Part shown: positions 28,099-37,957 of the stretch, piece after piece | Layout of the letters: the number at the start of each line of letters is the position of its first letter | How positions within the stretch are numbered: the stretch's first letter is position 1 | NCBI RefSeq assembly: GCF_002795405.1 | Contig: NZ_PHGZ01000001.1 | Location: forward strand, 22,598-86,597 | Reading direction: 5' to 3' | DNA: 64,000 bases | Origin: Caviibacterium pharyngocola | GTDB taxonomy: Bacteria; Pseudomonadota; Gammaproteobacteria; Enterobacterales; Pasteurellaceae | Notes under the pieces: generated by a model | The model's database searches: none | What the model saw: only the letters and a program-made list of their open reading frames with translations | What the model was told of the DNA's origin: nothing | Translations under genes and position numbers: made by a program

Positions 28099-29244
28099 AT
28101 GAGCAAATTATTTCCTAACGCACAACCTCGCACACAAGCACCTTATCGTTTTGACATCGTCGGCAGTTTTTTACGTCCGGAAAATTTAAAACACGCCCGC
28201 CAACAATGCGCGTGCGGTGATATTTCTTGCGCGGATTTAACTCGTGTGGAAGATGAAGAAATCGCCAAATTGGTCGAACATCAAAAAGCCGTCGGATTAC
28301 ACGCCGTAACGGACGGCGAATTCCGCCGCACTTTCTGGCATTTGGATTTCTTAGCCGCGTTGGACGGTGTGAAAGAAGTGGACGCGGAGAAATTCTCCGT
28401 GCAATTCAAACACGATAACGTACGCCCGAAAACCTTAAAAATCGTCGATAAAGTCGGTTTTTCCGATACGCATCCGTTTTTACAACATTATCGTTCGTTA
28501 CAAGCGCTTTCCGGCGATTATCCGGTGAAATTCACCGTGCCGTCGCCGTCAATGTTGCATTTGATTTGCACTGTGCGCGAAACCCATTACGAACCGATTG
28601 CGCGTTATGCGGATAATAATCGTCAATTATTGGACGACATCGCTGACGCTTATAAAAGTGCGGTGCAAAAATTTTATGATTTAGGTTGCCGTAATTTGCA
28701 ATTAGACGATACCAGCTGGGGAGAATTGTGTTCGGAAGAAAAACGTGCCGCCTATCAAGCGCGCGGATTTGATCTTGACCAATTAGCCGAAGATTACGTT
28801 TATATGGTCAATCGCGCCATTGAAGATCGTCCGGCGGATATGACTATCACAATGCACATCTGCCGCGGCAACTTCCGTTCCACTTGGTTCTCCTCCGGTG
28901 GTTATGAGCCGGTGGCGGAAACATTATTCGGCAACTGCCGTGTTGACGGTTTCTTCTTGGAATACGACAGCGATCGCTCCGGCGATTTCAAACCGCTACG
29001 TTTTATCAAAGATCAACAAGTCGTATTAGGTTTGGTGACATCAAAAAACGGCGAATTGGAAGATAAAAACGAAATCATCGCTCGTATTCAAGAAGCGGCG
29101 CAGTATGTGGACATCAACCAGCTTTGCTTAAGCCCGCAATGCGGTTTCGCTTCGACGGAAGAAGGCAATATCTTAACCGAAGAACAACAATGGAATAAGC
29201 TGAACTTTATTCGCGAAATCGCCGAAGAAGTTTGGGGAAAATAG
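28099..29244 (+). CDS. Core-type MetE-like cobalamin-independent methyltransferase
   Basis: A 381-residue protein related to the C-terminal catalytic half of MetE, lacking the N-terminal domain of the full-length (about 750-residue) enzyme. The zinc ligands of methionine synthase can be placed: His253 and Cys255 (MHICRGN), Glu288 (FLEYD) and Cys348 (SPQCGF). The homocysteine-binding start DIVGSFLRP is also present, as in the YxjG/YxjH group. It probably makes methionine from homocysteine, but the methyl donor is unknown for many core proteins. It is a single-gene unit just before the sulfate genes. No clear MetJ box was found upstream. Confidence 0.8.
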   Translation: MSKLFPNAQPRTQAPYRFDIVGSFLRPENLKHARQQCACGDISCADLTRVEDEEIAKLVEHQKAVGLHAVTDGEFRRTFWHLDFLAALDGVKEVDAEKFSVQFKHDNVRPKTLKIVDKVGFSDTHPFLQHYRSLQALSGDYPVKFTVPSPSMLHLICTVRETHYEPIARYADNNRQLLDDIADAYKSAVQKFYDLGCRNLQLDDTSWGELCSEEKRAAYQARGFDLDQLAEDYVYMVNRAIEDRPADMTITMHICRGNFRSTWFSSGGYEPVAETLFGNCRVDGFFLEYDSDRSGDFKPLRFIKDQQVVLGLVTSKNGELEDKNEIIARIQEAAQYVDINQLCLSPQCGFASTEEGNILTEEQQWNKLNFIREIAEEVWGK

Positions 29245-29261
29245 GAATTCGACACATCGAA

Positions 29262-29288
29262 AAAAAGCGGGCGTTTTGCCCGCTTTTT
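29262..29288. terminator. Bidirectional terminator between the MetE-like gene and cysA
   Basis: AAAAAGCGGGC and GCCCGCTTTTT form an 11-base perfect stem with a 5-base loop. A/T runs on both sides serve both convergent genes. Confidence 0.9.
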
Positions 29289-29293
29289 CTTGT

Positions 29294-30370
29294 CTAAATA
29301 TTCATTTGTTGGAATAAATTTAATTTATCCGGTACTAAATAAACTTGCTCGCCGATGCGGTATTGCGATTGCATATAGCTTTCTTTGGTGAGAATCACTT
29401 CGATCGGTTGTTCGCTTTGGCGGCTTTCGATTTCAATGCGCACGATAAACCCGATGGCGTTGATATGGGTGATGATGCCTGCGGCGAGGGCGTTGTCGGC
29501 GGCGCGCGATAAGGTTAATTCGTAAGGACGAATATAGGCGGTGGCGGATTGATTTTCCACCGGCACAGTGTGATTGGTATTCGGATCAATGCGATGAGAA
29601 AATTCGCCGACCACTAAATTTCCTTGATCGATATGCCCGTGGAACACGTTCACATCGCCGACAAATTGGGTGACGAACGGCGTTTGCGGCGAATGATAAA
29701 TCTGTGTCGGTTCGTCGATTTGTTCGATTTGTCCTTTGTTCATTACCACAATGCGATCGGAAACATCCAAGGCTTCGTCTTGATCGTGGGTGACGAAAAT
29801 GCTGGTGACATTCAATTCTTGGTGTAAATCGCGCAGCCAGCGACGCAATTCTTTACGCACTTGAGCATCCAAGGCACCGAAGGGTTCGTCCAATAACAGC
29901 ACTTTCGGTTGAACGGCTAGGGAACGAGCCAGCGCTACCCGTTGGCGCTGTCCGCCGGAAAGTTGATTCGGATAGGCGTTAGCAAGCCAATCCAATTTCA
30001 CCAGCTGCAAAAGTGCGGTCACTTTTTCGTGAATTTCTTCTTTACTCGGACGAAATTTACGCGGTTTCACTTGCAAACCGAAAGCCACGTTTTCAAACAC
30101 CGTCATATTTTGGAACAATGCGTAATGTTGAAAAACAAAACCGACGCCGCGTTTATCGGCGGAAAGCGCGGTTACGTCGTTGTTTTCAAACAGAATTTTG
30201 CCGCTGTCGGCGAATTCCAAACCGGCGATAATGCGTAGCAACGTGGTTTTGCCGCAACCGCTCGGGCCTAATAACGCGGTTAACTGGTTTTGTTTGAACT
30301 GAACGTTAATCTCTTTTAATGCGTGAAACGCACCGAAATGTTTTTCCAGATTTTCGATTTGAATTGACAT
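29294..30370 (-). CDS. cysA: Sulfate/thiosulfate ABC importer ATP-binding protein
   Basis: ATPase of the sulfate importer, 358 residues. Walker A GPSGCGKT is at 35-42, the signature [16 protein letters not shown] and Walker [14 protein letters not shown] follow, and the switch histidine is in FVTHDQDEA. The C-terminal regulatory domain includes [11 protein letters not shown], characteristic of CysA. It is the last gene of the leftward cysT-cysW-cysA operon, 12 bases after cysW, and ends at a shared terminator. Confidence 0.95.
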   Translation of the reverse strand: MSIQIENLEKHFGAFHALKEINVQFKQNQLTALLGPSGCGKTTLLRIIAGLEFADSGKILFENNDVTALSADKRGVGFVFQHYALFQNMTVFENVAFGLQVKPRKFRPSKEEIHEKVTALLQLVKLDWLANAYPNQLSGGQRQRVALARSLAVQPKVLLLDEPFGALDAQVRKELRRWLRDLHQELNVTSIFVTHDQDEALDVSDRIVVMNKGQIEQIDEPTQIYHSPQTPFVTQFVGDVNVFHGHIDQGNLVVGEFSHRIDPNTNHTVPVENQSATAYIRPYELTLSRAADNALAAGIITHINAIGFIVRIEIESRQSEQPIEVILTKESYMQSQYRIGEQVYLVPDKLNLFQQMNI

Positions 30371-30382
30371 TGTTCTTTCCTT

Positions 30383-31240
30383 TTAAATTGCCGCCGGTGA
30401 AACTTCTTGTCGGTGTGAGGCGCGTTCGAGTTTTTTTCGTTGCATTTGTTCGACCAGGCTTTGGATCGCCAATGTGCCTAGCGCGAGCAATGCCAATAAC
30501 GCGGCGCAGGAAAAGGCGGCGATAAATTGGTATTCGTTGTAGGTGATTTCCACATATAACGGAATGGTGTTGGTGAGTCCGCGAATATGACCGGACACTA
30601 CGCTCACCGCGCCGAATTCGCCCATTGCGCGCGCGTTGCTTAAAATCACGCCGTAAATCAGCGGCCATTTGATTTTCGGTAAGGTCACGCGGGAAAAAAT
30701 CGTCCAAGTGGAAGCGCCTAAAATCAGTGCGGCTTGTTCTTCGCTGTTGCCTTGGGCGCTCATCGACGGGATTAACGCTTTGATGATAAGCGGGAAAGTG
30801 ACGAACAAGGTGACGATCACAATACTCGGCAAGGCGAAAATAATGCGAATTTGGTGTTCGAACAACCACGCACCGAATAATCCGTCCAAACCGAAAATTA
30901 ATAAAAACATTAAGCCGACGACCACCGGCGAAATGGAAAACGGCAAATCCAAAAGTGCGGTTAAAAAACTCTTACCTTTGAATTGGAAATAAGCAATCGT
31001 CCACGCCATTACGATGCCGATGAAAAGATTGATTGGCAAAACGATTAACGCGACTTTTAAGGTCAACCAAATGGCGCTAAGCGCTTCTTCGTCGCGAATG
31101 GCGTTAAAAAATAGTTCTAAGCCTTGTTCAAGAGCATAGTAGAAAACCGTCAGCAACGGCAAAAGCAATACAAGAGTGAAAAAAGCGAGACCGATACCGA
31201 TTAAAATCCATTGTTGCCAGCGAGAGGTTGTGTGTTTCAT
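30383..31240 (-). CDS. cysW: Sulfate ABC importer permease CysW
   Basis: One of the two inner-membrane permeases of the sulfate importer, 285 residues with six or so helices. The EAA-type loop EEQAALILGASTWTIFSRVT and the stretch LSNARAMGEFGAVSVVSGH are typical of CysW. The ATG at 31238-31240 lies 10 bases after cysT. It overlaps nothing credible on the opposite strand, although long open frames antisense to it exist. Confidence 0.95.
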   Translation of the reverse strand: MKHTTSRWQQWILIGIGLAFFTLVLLLPLLTVFYYALEQGLELFFNAIRDEEALSAIWLTLKVALIVLPINLFIGIVMAWTIAYFQFKGKSFLTALLDLPFSISPVVVGLMFLLIFGLDGLFGAWLFEHQIRIIFALPSIVIVTLFVTFPLIIKALIPSMSAQGNSEEQAALILGASTWTIFSRVTLPKIKWPLIYGVILSNARAMGEFGAVSVVSGHIRGLTNTIPLYVEITYNEYQFIAAFSCAALLALLALGTLAIQSLVEQMQRKKLERASHRQEVSPAAI

Positions 31241-31250
31241 CGAAATTTCC

Positions 31251-32072
31251 TTATTTTATCGGGCTGATTTTTTTCGCTAACGACCATTGCAAGGCGTTAA
31301 TCGCAATAATCAATAAAAAGGAAATGCATAACATTAATAACGCGACGACGGATGCGCCTTGGACATCATACAAATCCAATTTCGACATAATGATCAAAGG
31401 GGCGATTTCCGACACCAGCGGAACGTTTCCCGCAATAAAAATTACCGAGCCGTATTCGCCGAGAGAGCGTGCAAAGCCCATTCCCGCGCCGCCGACAAGC
31501 GCCGGTAATAGAATCGGTAAAATCACGCGGCGGAGGGTAGTGAATTTCGACGCCCCGAGAATATTCGCCGCTTCTTCGAAACTGCCGTCGAGATTTGCCA
31601 ACACCGGCTGCACGGCGCGTACGATAAAAGGTAAACTGACGAAAATCAACGCGATACTGATTCCAATCGGCGTATAAGCGATTTGCAAGCCGAAACGCAT
31701 TAAAAATTCGCCGATCAAGCCGTTCGGCGAATAAAGCGACGCCAAAGCGATCCCGGCGACGGCGGTGGGTAAGGCAAAGGGCAAATCAATCAACGCGTTT
31801 ACGATTTTTTTACCGAAAAATTCATAACGCACCAAAATCCACGCCAAAAGAAAACCAAACACCACATTCACGACGGTAGCAAGCGCCGCCATTTTAAATG
31901 ATAAATAAATGGACGCGAGCACGCGTTGACTGGTGACGATTTGCCAAATTTCCGCGCCTTTTAATTGGAGTGCGGTCAGAATTAATAAAATTAACGGCAA
32001 CAGGATCACGGACGATAACCATAAGATCGTCACCAATAATCCTCGTTTAAAACCGGGCAATACAAAATGCAT
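31251..32072 (-). CDS. cysT: Sulfate ABC importer permease CysT (CysU)
   Basis: Second permease of the sulfate importer. I chose the ATG at 32070-32072 (MHFVLPGFKRG) with AAAGG 8 bases upstream, giving 273 residues (277 in E. coli); a GTG five codons earlier is the alternative. The loop EEAANILGASKFTTLRRVIL and GFARSLGEYGSVIFIAGN match the family. It is the first gene of the importer operon and is divergent from the binding-protein gene, so uptake and assimilation can be induced together. CysB control is expected from other bacteria, but no site can be read with confidence. Confidence 0.95.
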   Translation of the reverse strand: MHFVLPGFKRGLLVTILWLSSVILLPLILLILTALQLKGAEIWQIVTSQRVLASIYLSFKMAALATVVNVVFGFLLAWILVRYEFFGKKIVNALIDLPFALPTAVAGIALASLYSPNGLIGEFLMRFGLQIAYTPIGISIALIFVSLPFIVRAVQPVLANLDGSFEEAANILGASKFTTLRRVILPILLPALVGGAGMGFARSLGEYGSVIFIAGNVPLVSEIAPLIIMSKLDLYDVQGASVVALLMLCISFLLIIAINALQWSLAKKISPIK

Positions 32073-32327
32073 TTTTCTACCTTTCACTCATTTTGAAACT
32101 TGCATAAAAATAACCGCACTTTTTTCCGGACGCAAAGAACATAAAATTATTTGTTATGTCTTTTCGTTATATTTAACCGTTTGCGCATTGTTTTAATATT
32201 CAAAAAGATTATATGAAATGCTTTTTTGTTATTTTTATCTTGCGGGGTTTTGCTTTATAACTTACTCCACTTGATTCATTGCAGTGAATTGTTCGATTTA
32301 ATTTACAGGATTTTTAAAGGAGGAAAA
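32073..32327. promoter_or_regulatory. Divergent control region for sulfate genes
   Basis: 255 bases between cysT and the sulfate-binding protein gene with no coding sequence. It must hold both promoters. An uptake sequence lies at about 32115. AT-rich stretches are present but I see no clear CysB site or -35/-10 pair. Confidence 0.6.
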
Positions 32328-33353
32328 ATGAAAAAAGCGCTTGTTTTTTCAGTGATTTTTCTTCTTTTAGGTAGCATATTCCAGCTTGGAAACAGCTCGG
32401 CGGCGAAAGATAAAAAAGTGTTACTTAATGTGTCTTATGACGTTATTCGAGATTTTTATAAAGCCTATAATCCGCTGTTTCGCGCACATTATAAAGCCGA
32501 ATCCGGTGAAGAAGTAATGATCTCGCAATCGCACGGCGGCGCCAGTAAACAAGTGCTTTCCGTGGCGAACGGTTTGCCGGCGGATGTGGTGACGCTGACG
32601 CAAACCAATGATATCGACACCCTAGCGGCGCGCGGTTTGGTTTCGCCGAATTGGCGGGAACAATTTCCGAACGGTGCCGTGCCTTTCGGCTCGGTTATCG
32701 TGTTTTTGGTGAAGAAAGGCAATCCGAAAGGTATCTCGGATTGGGCGGATTTGGTGCGTGACGATGTATCGGTGATTTTTGCCAACCCGAAAACTTCGGC
32801 AAACGGACGTTTCGCTTATTTGGCGGCGCTTGCCTATGCGAAAAGACAATTCGGTCAAGCTGAACAAGAACAAGATTTTATGCGTAAGTTGCTGAAAAAC
32901 GTGCCGATTTTAGAAACCGGCGCGCGCGGTGCGACGATTTCTTTTACTCAGCGTAATTTAGGCGATGTACTAATTACGCCGGAAAACGAAGCCGCGCTAG
33001 CGGCGCAAGCCTTGGGCGAAAACAGTTTTGAAGTGGTATATCCGCATTACACCGCTTATACGCCGGTGTTAGTTGCCGAGGTCAGTGCGAACACGGCGTT
33101 AAACCGCACGTCGCAACAGGCGAAAGCGTATTTAAATTATTTATGGAATGACGAAATTCAAGAATTAGCGGCGAAGAATCATTTTCGTCCGACCAATCAA
33201 GGAATGTTAGCCAAATATCGACATTATTTCCCCGAAGTGGAAAGTTTCGACGTGAATCGCGAATTCGGTTCTTGGCAACAAATCAATACGGAACATTTTG
33301 CGGATAACGGCTTATTCGACCGTTTATATATCGCCGCCAAAAGCGGGCGATAA
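32328..33353 (+). CDS. sbp: Periplasmic sulfate-binding protein (Sbp/CysP family)
   Basis: Captures sulfate (or thiosulfate) for CysTWA. The product is 341 residues, with a signal peptide ending near residue 27. Family motifs are the anion-binding SQSHGGASKQ, ADVVTLTQTNDID and NPKTSANGRFAYLAA. It resembles Sbp at the first and CysP at the last, so the split between the two names is open. The ATG at 32328 has AAAGGAGG; the longer frame from 32226 lacks a site and would spoil the signal peptide. It is the first gene of the rightward assimilation operon, 21 bases before cysG. Confidence 0.9.
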   Translation: MKKALVFSVIFLLLGSIFQLGNSSAAKDKKVLLNVSYDVIRDFYKAYNPLFRAHYKAESGEEVMISQSHGGASKQVLSVANGLPADVVTLTQTNDIDTLAARGLVSPNWREQFPNGAVPFGSVIVFLVKKGNPKGISDWADLVRDDVSVIFANPKTSANGRFAYLAALAYAKRQFGQAEQEQDFMRKLLKNVPILETGARGATISFTQRNLGDVLITPENEAALAAQALGENSFEVVYPHYTAYTPVLVAEVSANTALNRTSQQAKAYLNYLWNDEIQELAAKNHFRPTNQGMLAKYRHYFPEVESFDVNREFGSWQQINTEHFADNGLFDRLYIAAKSGR

Positions 33354-33374
33354 CCGCTGAAAAAAGGAGAAAGA

Positions 33375-34808
33375 ATGAATTATTTTCCCGTTTTTGCAGA
33401 TTTAACGAATCGTCCCGTGTTGGTTGTCGGCGGCGGTGAGATTGCGGCGCGTAAAATTCATTTGCTGTTGAAAGCAAACGCGCAAGTACGTATCGTCGCA
33501 CAAAAATTGAATCCGTCTTTAACCGCACTTTGGCAACAAAACCGCCTGATTTGGCTTGCGAAAGAATTTAATGCCGAACAAGTGCGGTCGGTTTTTTTGG
33601 TGATTGCGGCGACCAACGACGCGCAGTTGAATCGACGCGTTTTTTTAGTGGCGGAACAGCAACAAAAATTGATTAATACCGTAGATGATCAAGCCTATTG
33701 CAGTTTTATTTTTCCGTCGATTATCGATCGCAATCCGATTCAAATCGCCGTATCCAGCGGCGGTGCAGCGCCGGTGTTAGCGCGTTTATTGCGGGAAAAG
33801 TTAGAAAGTTTATTGCCGCAGCATTTGGGCGCAATGGCGGAAATTTCCGGCAAGTGGCGTGCGGCGGTAAAAGAAAAATTGACCACCGTGACGGAACGTC
33901 GTCGTTTTTGGGAGCGTTTATTTAACGGTCGTTTCGCCCAATTATTGAAAAATCATTCGCCGGCACTTGCGGAACAGGAACTCGCGCAACAATTAGAACA
34001 AGATTACCAAGGCGGTAGCGTGTCCTTAGTGGGCGCAGGCCCGGGCGATCCCGGTCTATTGACATTAAAAGGACTACAAGAGATTCAACAAGCGGACATC
34101 GTATTGTACGACGCTTTGGTTTCCGATGAAATTCTCGAATTAGTACGCCGTGATGCCGAGTTAGTATTTGTGGGAAAACGTGCCGGCGGGCATTGCGTGT
34201 CGCAAGATCAAACCAATCAATTATTGGTGGACTATGCCAAACAGGGCAAACGCGTGGTGCGTTTAAAAGGCGGTGATCCTTTCGTTTTCGGACGTGGCGG
34301 CGAAGAATTGGAAATTTTGGCGGAGAATCAAGTGCCGTTTTCCGTTGTACCGGGCATTACGGCGGCAATCGGCGCAACCGCTTATGCCGGTATTCCGTTA
34401 ACTCATCGCGATTATGCGCAAAGCGCGGTGTTTGTCACCGGACATCGCAAAGCGGATGCCGCGGACGAAACCGAATGGCGCAGCTTGGCGCAAAGCCGAC
34501 AAACCTTAGTGATTTATATGGGGACGATTAAGGCGAGCGAAATTGCTCGACGTTTACAACAATACGGACGCGCGCCGAGCACACCGGTAGCGGTGGTTTC
34601 GCAGGGGACGCAATTAACGCAAAAAACGCAAATCGGTACGTTGGAAAATTTAGCGCAATTAGCGGCGCAAGCACCGACACCGGCGTTGATCGTTGTGGGC
34701 GAAGTAGTGGCGCTACACGATAAATTGGCGTGGTTCGGCGAAGATAAATTTGCGAAAAAACAACCGCACTTTACCGTGGATAGCTTGCGTATTGCCAAGG
34801 TGGCGTAA
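33375..34808 (+). CDS. cysG: Siroheme synthase (three activities)
   Basis: Makes siroheme, the sulfite reductase cofactor, from uroporphyrinogen III. The 477-residue protein has both halves of CysG: an N-terminal dehydrogenase/ferrochelatase with NAD motif [13 protein letters not shown] at 15-27 and the [14 protein letters not shown] segment, and a C-terminal methyltransferase with [15 protein letters not shown] and [13 protein letters not shown]. Several uptake sequences fall inside it. Its place in the operon ensures cofactor supply for CysI. Confidence 0.96.
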   Translation: MNYFPVFADLTNRPVLVVGGGEIAARKIHLLLKANAQVRIVAQKLNPSLTALWQQNRLIWLAKEFNAEQVRSVFLVIAATNDAQLNRRVFLVAEQQQKLINTVDDQAYCSFIFPSIIDRNPIQIAVSSGGAAPVLARLLREKLESLLPQHLGAMAEISGKWRAAVKEKLTTVTERRRFWERLFNGRFAQLLKNHSPALAEQELAQQLEQDYQGGSVSLVGAGPGDPGLLTLKGLQEIQQADIVLYDALVSDEILELVRRDAELVFVGKRAGGHCVSQDQTNQLLVDYAKQGKRVVRLKGGDPFVFGRGGEELEILAENQVPFSVVPGITAAIGATAYAGIPLTHRDYAQSAVFVTGHRKADAADETEWRSLAQSRQTLVIYMGTIKASEIARRLQQYGRAPSTPVAVVSQGTQLTQKTQIGTLENLAQLAAQAPTPALIVVGEVVALHDKLAWFGEDKFAKKQPHFTVDSLRIAKVA

Positions 34809-34856
34809 TTTGTCGCCGGTAAAAGTAAAATTCTTAAAAATTTCTTGGAGTGAACA

Positions 34857-35588
34857 ATGATTATTAAACCTAAATTGTGGGAAATTCCTCAACCGATCGA
34901 TGAAATTTATGCGCGTTTGGCGGAAAAAGAACAAATCTTAGCGGAACGGATTCGCCAAATCGCCGCGCAGCATAACAATGCGAAATTCGCCAGCAGCTTG
35001 GCGGTGGAAGATATGGTGATCACCGACGCGATTGCAAAATCCGGTGAAAAATTAACGGTGTTTACTTTGGAAACCGGACGTTTAAATCCGGAAACGTTGG
35101 CGTTAATCGATGCGGTGAAAACGCGTTATCCCGATTTAGCCTTCGAATTATATTTCCCGCAAGCGGAAGCAGCACAGCGTTATGATCAAGAAAAAGGACG
35201 TAATGCTTTTTACGAAAGCGTGGAATTGCGTCGGGAATGTTGCTTTATTCGTAAAATCGAACCTTTAAATCGCGCGTTGGCGGAAGCGGATGCGTGGTTC
35301 ACCGGTCAGCGCCGCGAACAATCGGTCACGCGCACCGAATTAGCCTTTCACGAACAAGACGGCGGACGCGGAATCGATAAATATAACCCGATTTTCGACT
35401 GGAGCGAGGCGGAAGTATGGGCATATATTTTGAAATATCAAATTCCGTACAACGACTTGTATAAACAAGGTTATCCGAGTATCGGTTGCGAACCTTGCAC
35501 TCGTCCGGTGAAACAGGATGAAGATATTCGTGCCGGTCGTTGGTGGTGGGAAAACAAAGACAGTAAAGAATGCGGCTTGCATAAATAA
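34857..35588 (+). CDS. cysH: APS reductase (iron-sulfur, CysH family)
   Basis: A 243-residue thioredoxin-dependent reductase. It carries a Cys-Cys pair at 128-129 (RRECCFIRK) and a CxxC at 211-214 (GCEPCTRP), the [4Fe-4S] ligands that mark adenylylsulfate (APS) reductases. E. coli PAPS reductase lacks all four. The catalytic cysteine is at 239 in ECGLHK near the end. It should therefore reduce APS directly to sulfite, without APS kinase. No cysC gene lies in the cluster and CysN has no kinase domain. GGAG precedes the ATG. The family name CysH is certain; the APS preference is a strong inference from the cysteines. Confidence 0.92.
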   Translation: MIIKPKLWEIPQPIDEIYARLAEKEQILAERIRQIAAQHNNAKFASSLAVEDMVITDAIAKSGEKLTVFTLETGRLNPETLALIDAVKTRYPDLAFELYFPQAEAAQRYDQEKGRNAFYESVELRRECCFIRKIEPLNRALAEADAWFTGQRREQSVTRTELAFHEQDGGRGIDKYNPIFDWSEAEVWAYILKYQIPYNDLYKQGYPSIGCEPCTRPVKQDEDIRAGRWWWENKDSKECGLHK

Positions 35589-35627
35589 GATTTTGACAAA
35601 ATTAAACGGAAGAAGGGAACAAAGAGA

Positions 35628-36554
35628 ATGACGGAACAAACCCAAATTCAAAACGGCCATTTAGATTGGCTGGAAGCGGAATCCATTCATATTATTCGTG
35701 AAGTGGTGGCGGAATGCGAAAATCCGGCGCTACTTTTTTCGGGCGGGAAAGACTCGGTGGTGCTATTAGCCTTGGCGCGTAAAGCCTTCCAATTAGGTAA
35801 TCGCGAGGTGAAATTGCCGTTTCCTTTAGTGCATATTGACACAGGGCATAACTACCCTGAAGTGATTCAATTTCGCGACGAACAAGTGGCGAAGTTAAAT
35901 GCGCGTTTAGTGGTGGGGCACGTTGAAGATTCCATCGCGCGCGGCACGGTGGTATTACGCAAAGAAACCGACAGCCGTAACGCGGCGCAAGCGGTGACAT
36001 TATTGGAAACCATTGCGGAAAACGGTTTCGATGCCTTGATGGGCGGTGCGAGACGAGACGAAGAAAAAGCGCGCGCCAAAGAACGTATCTTCTCTTTCCG
36101 CGATGAATTCGGTCAATGGGATCCGAAGGCGCAACGCCCTGAATTATGGTCGCTTTATAATGCGAAATTACACAAAGGCGAAAATATGCGCGTGTTCCCG
36201 ATTTCTAACTGGACGGAATTGGATATTTGGCAATATATCGCGCGTGAGAATCTCGAATTGCCGCCGATTTATTACACGCATAAACGCGAAGTAGTGCGCA
36301 GAAAAGGTTTGCTTGTTCCGGTCACGCCGTTAACACCGAAAGCGCCGCACGAACAAAGTGAAATCGTGGATGTGCGTTTCCGCACGGTGGGCGATATTAG
36401 CTGTACTTGTCCGGTCGCTAGCACGGCGGCGAACGCCCTTGAAATTATTCAAGAAACCGCGCTTGCCGATATTTCCGAACGCAGCGCCACCCGTTTAGAC
36501 GACCAAGCCAGCGAAGCGGCAATGGAAAAACGTAAAAAAGAAGGTTATTTCTAA
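35628..36554 (+). CDS. cysD: Sulfate adenylyltransferase subunit 2
   Basis: Small catalytic subunit that forms APS from sulfate and ATP. The 308-residue protein (302 in E. coli) belongs to the PP-loop family: LLFSGGKDSVVLL is near 36-48, followed by HIDTGHNYPE and GGARRDEEKARAKER. It pairs with the GTPase CysN encoded directly downstream. GAAGG lies about 10 bases before the ATG. Its C-terminal RFRTVGDISCTCPV segment is family-typical. Confidence 0.96.
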   Translation: MTEQTQIQNGHLDWLEAESIHIIREVVAECENPALLFSGGKDSVVLLALARKAFQLGNREVKLPFPLVHIDTGHNYPEVIQFRDEQVAKLNARLVVGHVEDSIARGTVVLRKETDSRNAAQAVTLLETIAENGFDALMGGARRDEEKARAKERIFSFRDEFGQWDPKAQRPELWSLYNAKLHKGENMRVFPISNWTELDIWQYIARENLELPPIYYTHKREVVRRKGLLVPVTPLTPKAPHEQSEIVDVRFRTVGDISCTCPVASTAANALEIIQETALADISERSATRLDDQASEAAMEKRKKEGYF

Positions 36555-36613
36555 TCGACGCGTGAAAACGGAAAGAAAATAAATCAGCATATCAGGAATC
36601 GGAGAAGAATATT

Positions 36614-37906
36614 ATGACAACCCAACTTACCCCGCTGCGTTTTATTACCGCAGGTAGCGTTGATGACGGTAAAAGCACACTCATCGGGCGTTTATTATAC
36701 GATAGCAAATCATTATTAACGGATCAGCTTAATGTGTTAAATCAAGCGAAAGATAAATCTAACAAAGAAGCGATCGATTTTTCACTATTAACCGACGGTT
36801 TAGAAGCCGAGCGCGAACAAGGTATCACGATCGATGTAGCCTATCGTTATTTCTCTACGGCAAAACGTAAATTTATTATTGCCGACACACCGGGACACGA
36901 ACAATATACGCGTAATATGGTTACCGGCGCATCGACTGCTTCCGCTGCCATTGTGTTGGTGGATGCCTCACAGCTGGATTTCACTCGTCAACCGGTGGAA
37001 TTATTGGCGCAAACCAAACGTCATTCGGCGATTTTACGTCATCTGAATTGCCCGCATATTATTGTTGCGGTGAATAAAATGGATTTATTGGATTACAGCG
37101 AAGAAAAATTCAATTTAATCAAAGCCGCTTACGGTGAACTTGCCGAGCATTTAGGTTTAAAAGATGTTCGTTTCGTGCCGGTTTCCGCCTTACTCGGCGA
37201 TAATTTGGTATATAAAAGCGATAGTACGCCTTGGTATCAGGGCGAACCTTTATTGACGATTTTGGAAAATTTACCGAGTATTGAAGAAGAGCAAAGCGGT
37301 AGCGAAGATTTTTATTTTCCGGTTCAGTTGGTCATTCGCCAAGATGCGGATAAACAAGACGATTTTCGCGGTTATCAAGGACGCATTGAAGCCGGTGAAG
37401 TGCATATCGGTCAAAAAATTCGCATCGAACCTTCCGCATTAACGGCGAGCGTCACCGAAATTATTTCGCCGAAAGGTGAAGTCAAAAGCGCAAAACGCGG
37501 TGACGTGATTACGATTCGTTTGGATAAAGATATTGATATTTCGCGCGGCGATGTGTTTGTGGCGGAATATTCACCGTTGACACCAAGCAAACAAATACAA
37601 GCGACATTATGTTGGTTTGACGAGCGTGCGTTGAATCCGGCGCGTAAATATTTATTAAAACACGGCACGCAAACGGTATTCGCCAGAGTGAGCGAAGTGG
37701 AGCAAGTGTTGGATATTAAAACTTTATCCAATGCCACCGGCGAAGATCAAATCAAAATGAACGACATTGCGCAAGTGCGGTTAAATTTACAAAAACCGAT
37801 CACGGCGACCACTTATGCGGAAAATTCGGCGGGCGGTGCGTTTATTTTAATTGACGAAGCGACTTATCACACCGTTGCCGCAGGAATGATTTTAGGCTTG
37901 GAATAA
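36614..37906 (+). CDS. cysN: Sulfate adenylyltransferase subunit 1 (GTPase)
   Basis: GTPase that drives APS synthesis with CysD. The 430-residue translation-factor-type protein has GSVDDGKSTLIGR at 14-26, DTPGHEQY for G3 and NKMD for G4. It is shorter than E. coli CysN (475) and ends without any APS kinase domain, so it is not a CysNC fusion. GGAG precedes the ATG. An uptake sequence lies near 37770. Confidence 0.95.
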   Translation: MTTQLTPLRFITAGSVDDGKSTLIGRLLYDSKSLLTDQLNVLNQAKDKSNKEAIDFSLLTDGLEAEREQGITIDVAYRYFSTAKRKFIIADTPGHEQYTRNMVTGASTASAAIVLVDASQLDFTRQPVELLAQTKRHSAILRHLNCPHIIVAVNKMDLLDYSEEKFNLIKAAYGELAEHLGLKDVRFVPVSALLGDNLVYKSDSTPWYQGEPLLTILENLPSIEEEQSGSEDFYFPVQLVIRQDADKQDDFRGYQGRIEAGEVHIGQKIRIEPSALTASVTEIISPKGEVKSAKRGDVITIRLDKDIDISRGDVFVAEYSPLTPSKQIQATLCWFDERALNPARKYLLKHGTQTVFARVSEVEQVLDIKTLSNATGEDQIKMNDIAQVRLNLQKPITATTYAENSAGGAFILIDEATYHTVAAGMILGLE

Positions 37907-37957
37907 CGCCTTGCGACGGCATAAAAACTAACGAATAGAATTGACCGGAAGTACACA

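Noticed and set aside
30306..30869. A 187-codon open frame overlapping cysA and cysW in another frame
   Set aside because: The product is rich in Arg, His and Thr, as expected from an out-of-frame reading of a conserved gene. CysW in the right frame explains the sequence.
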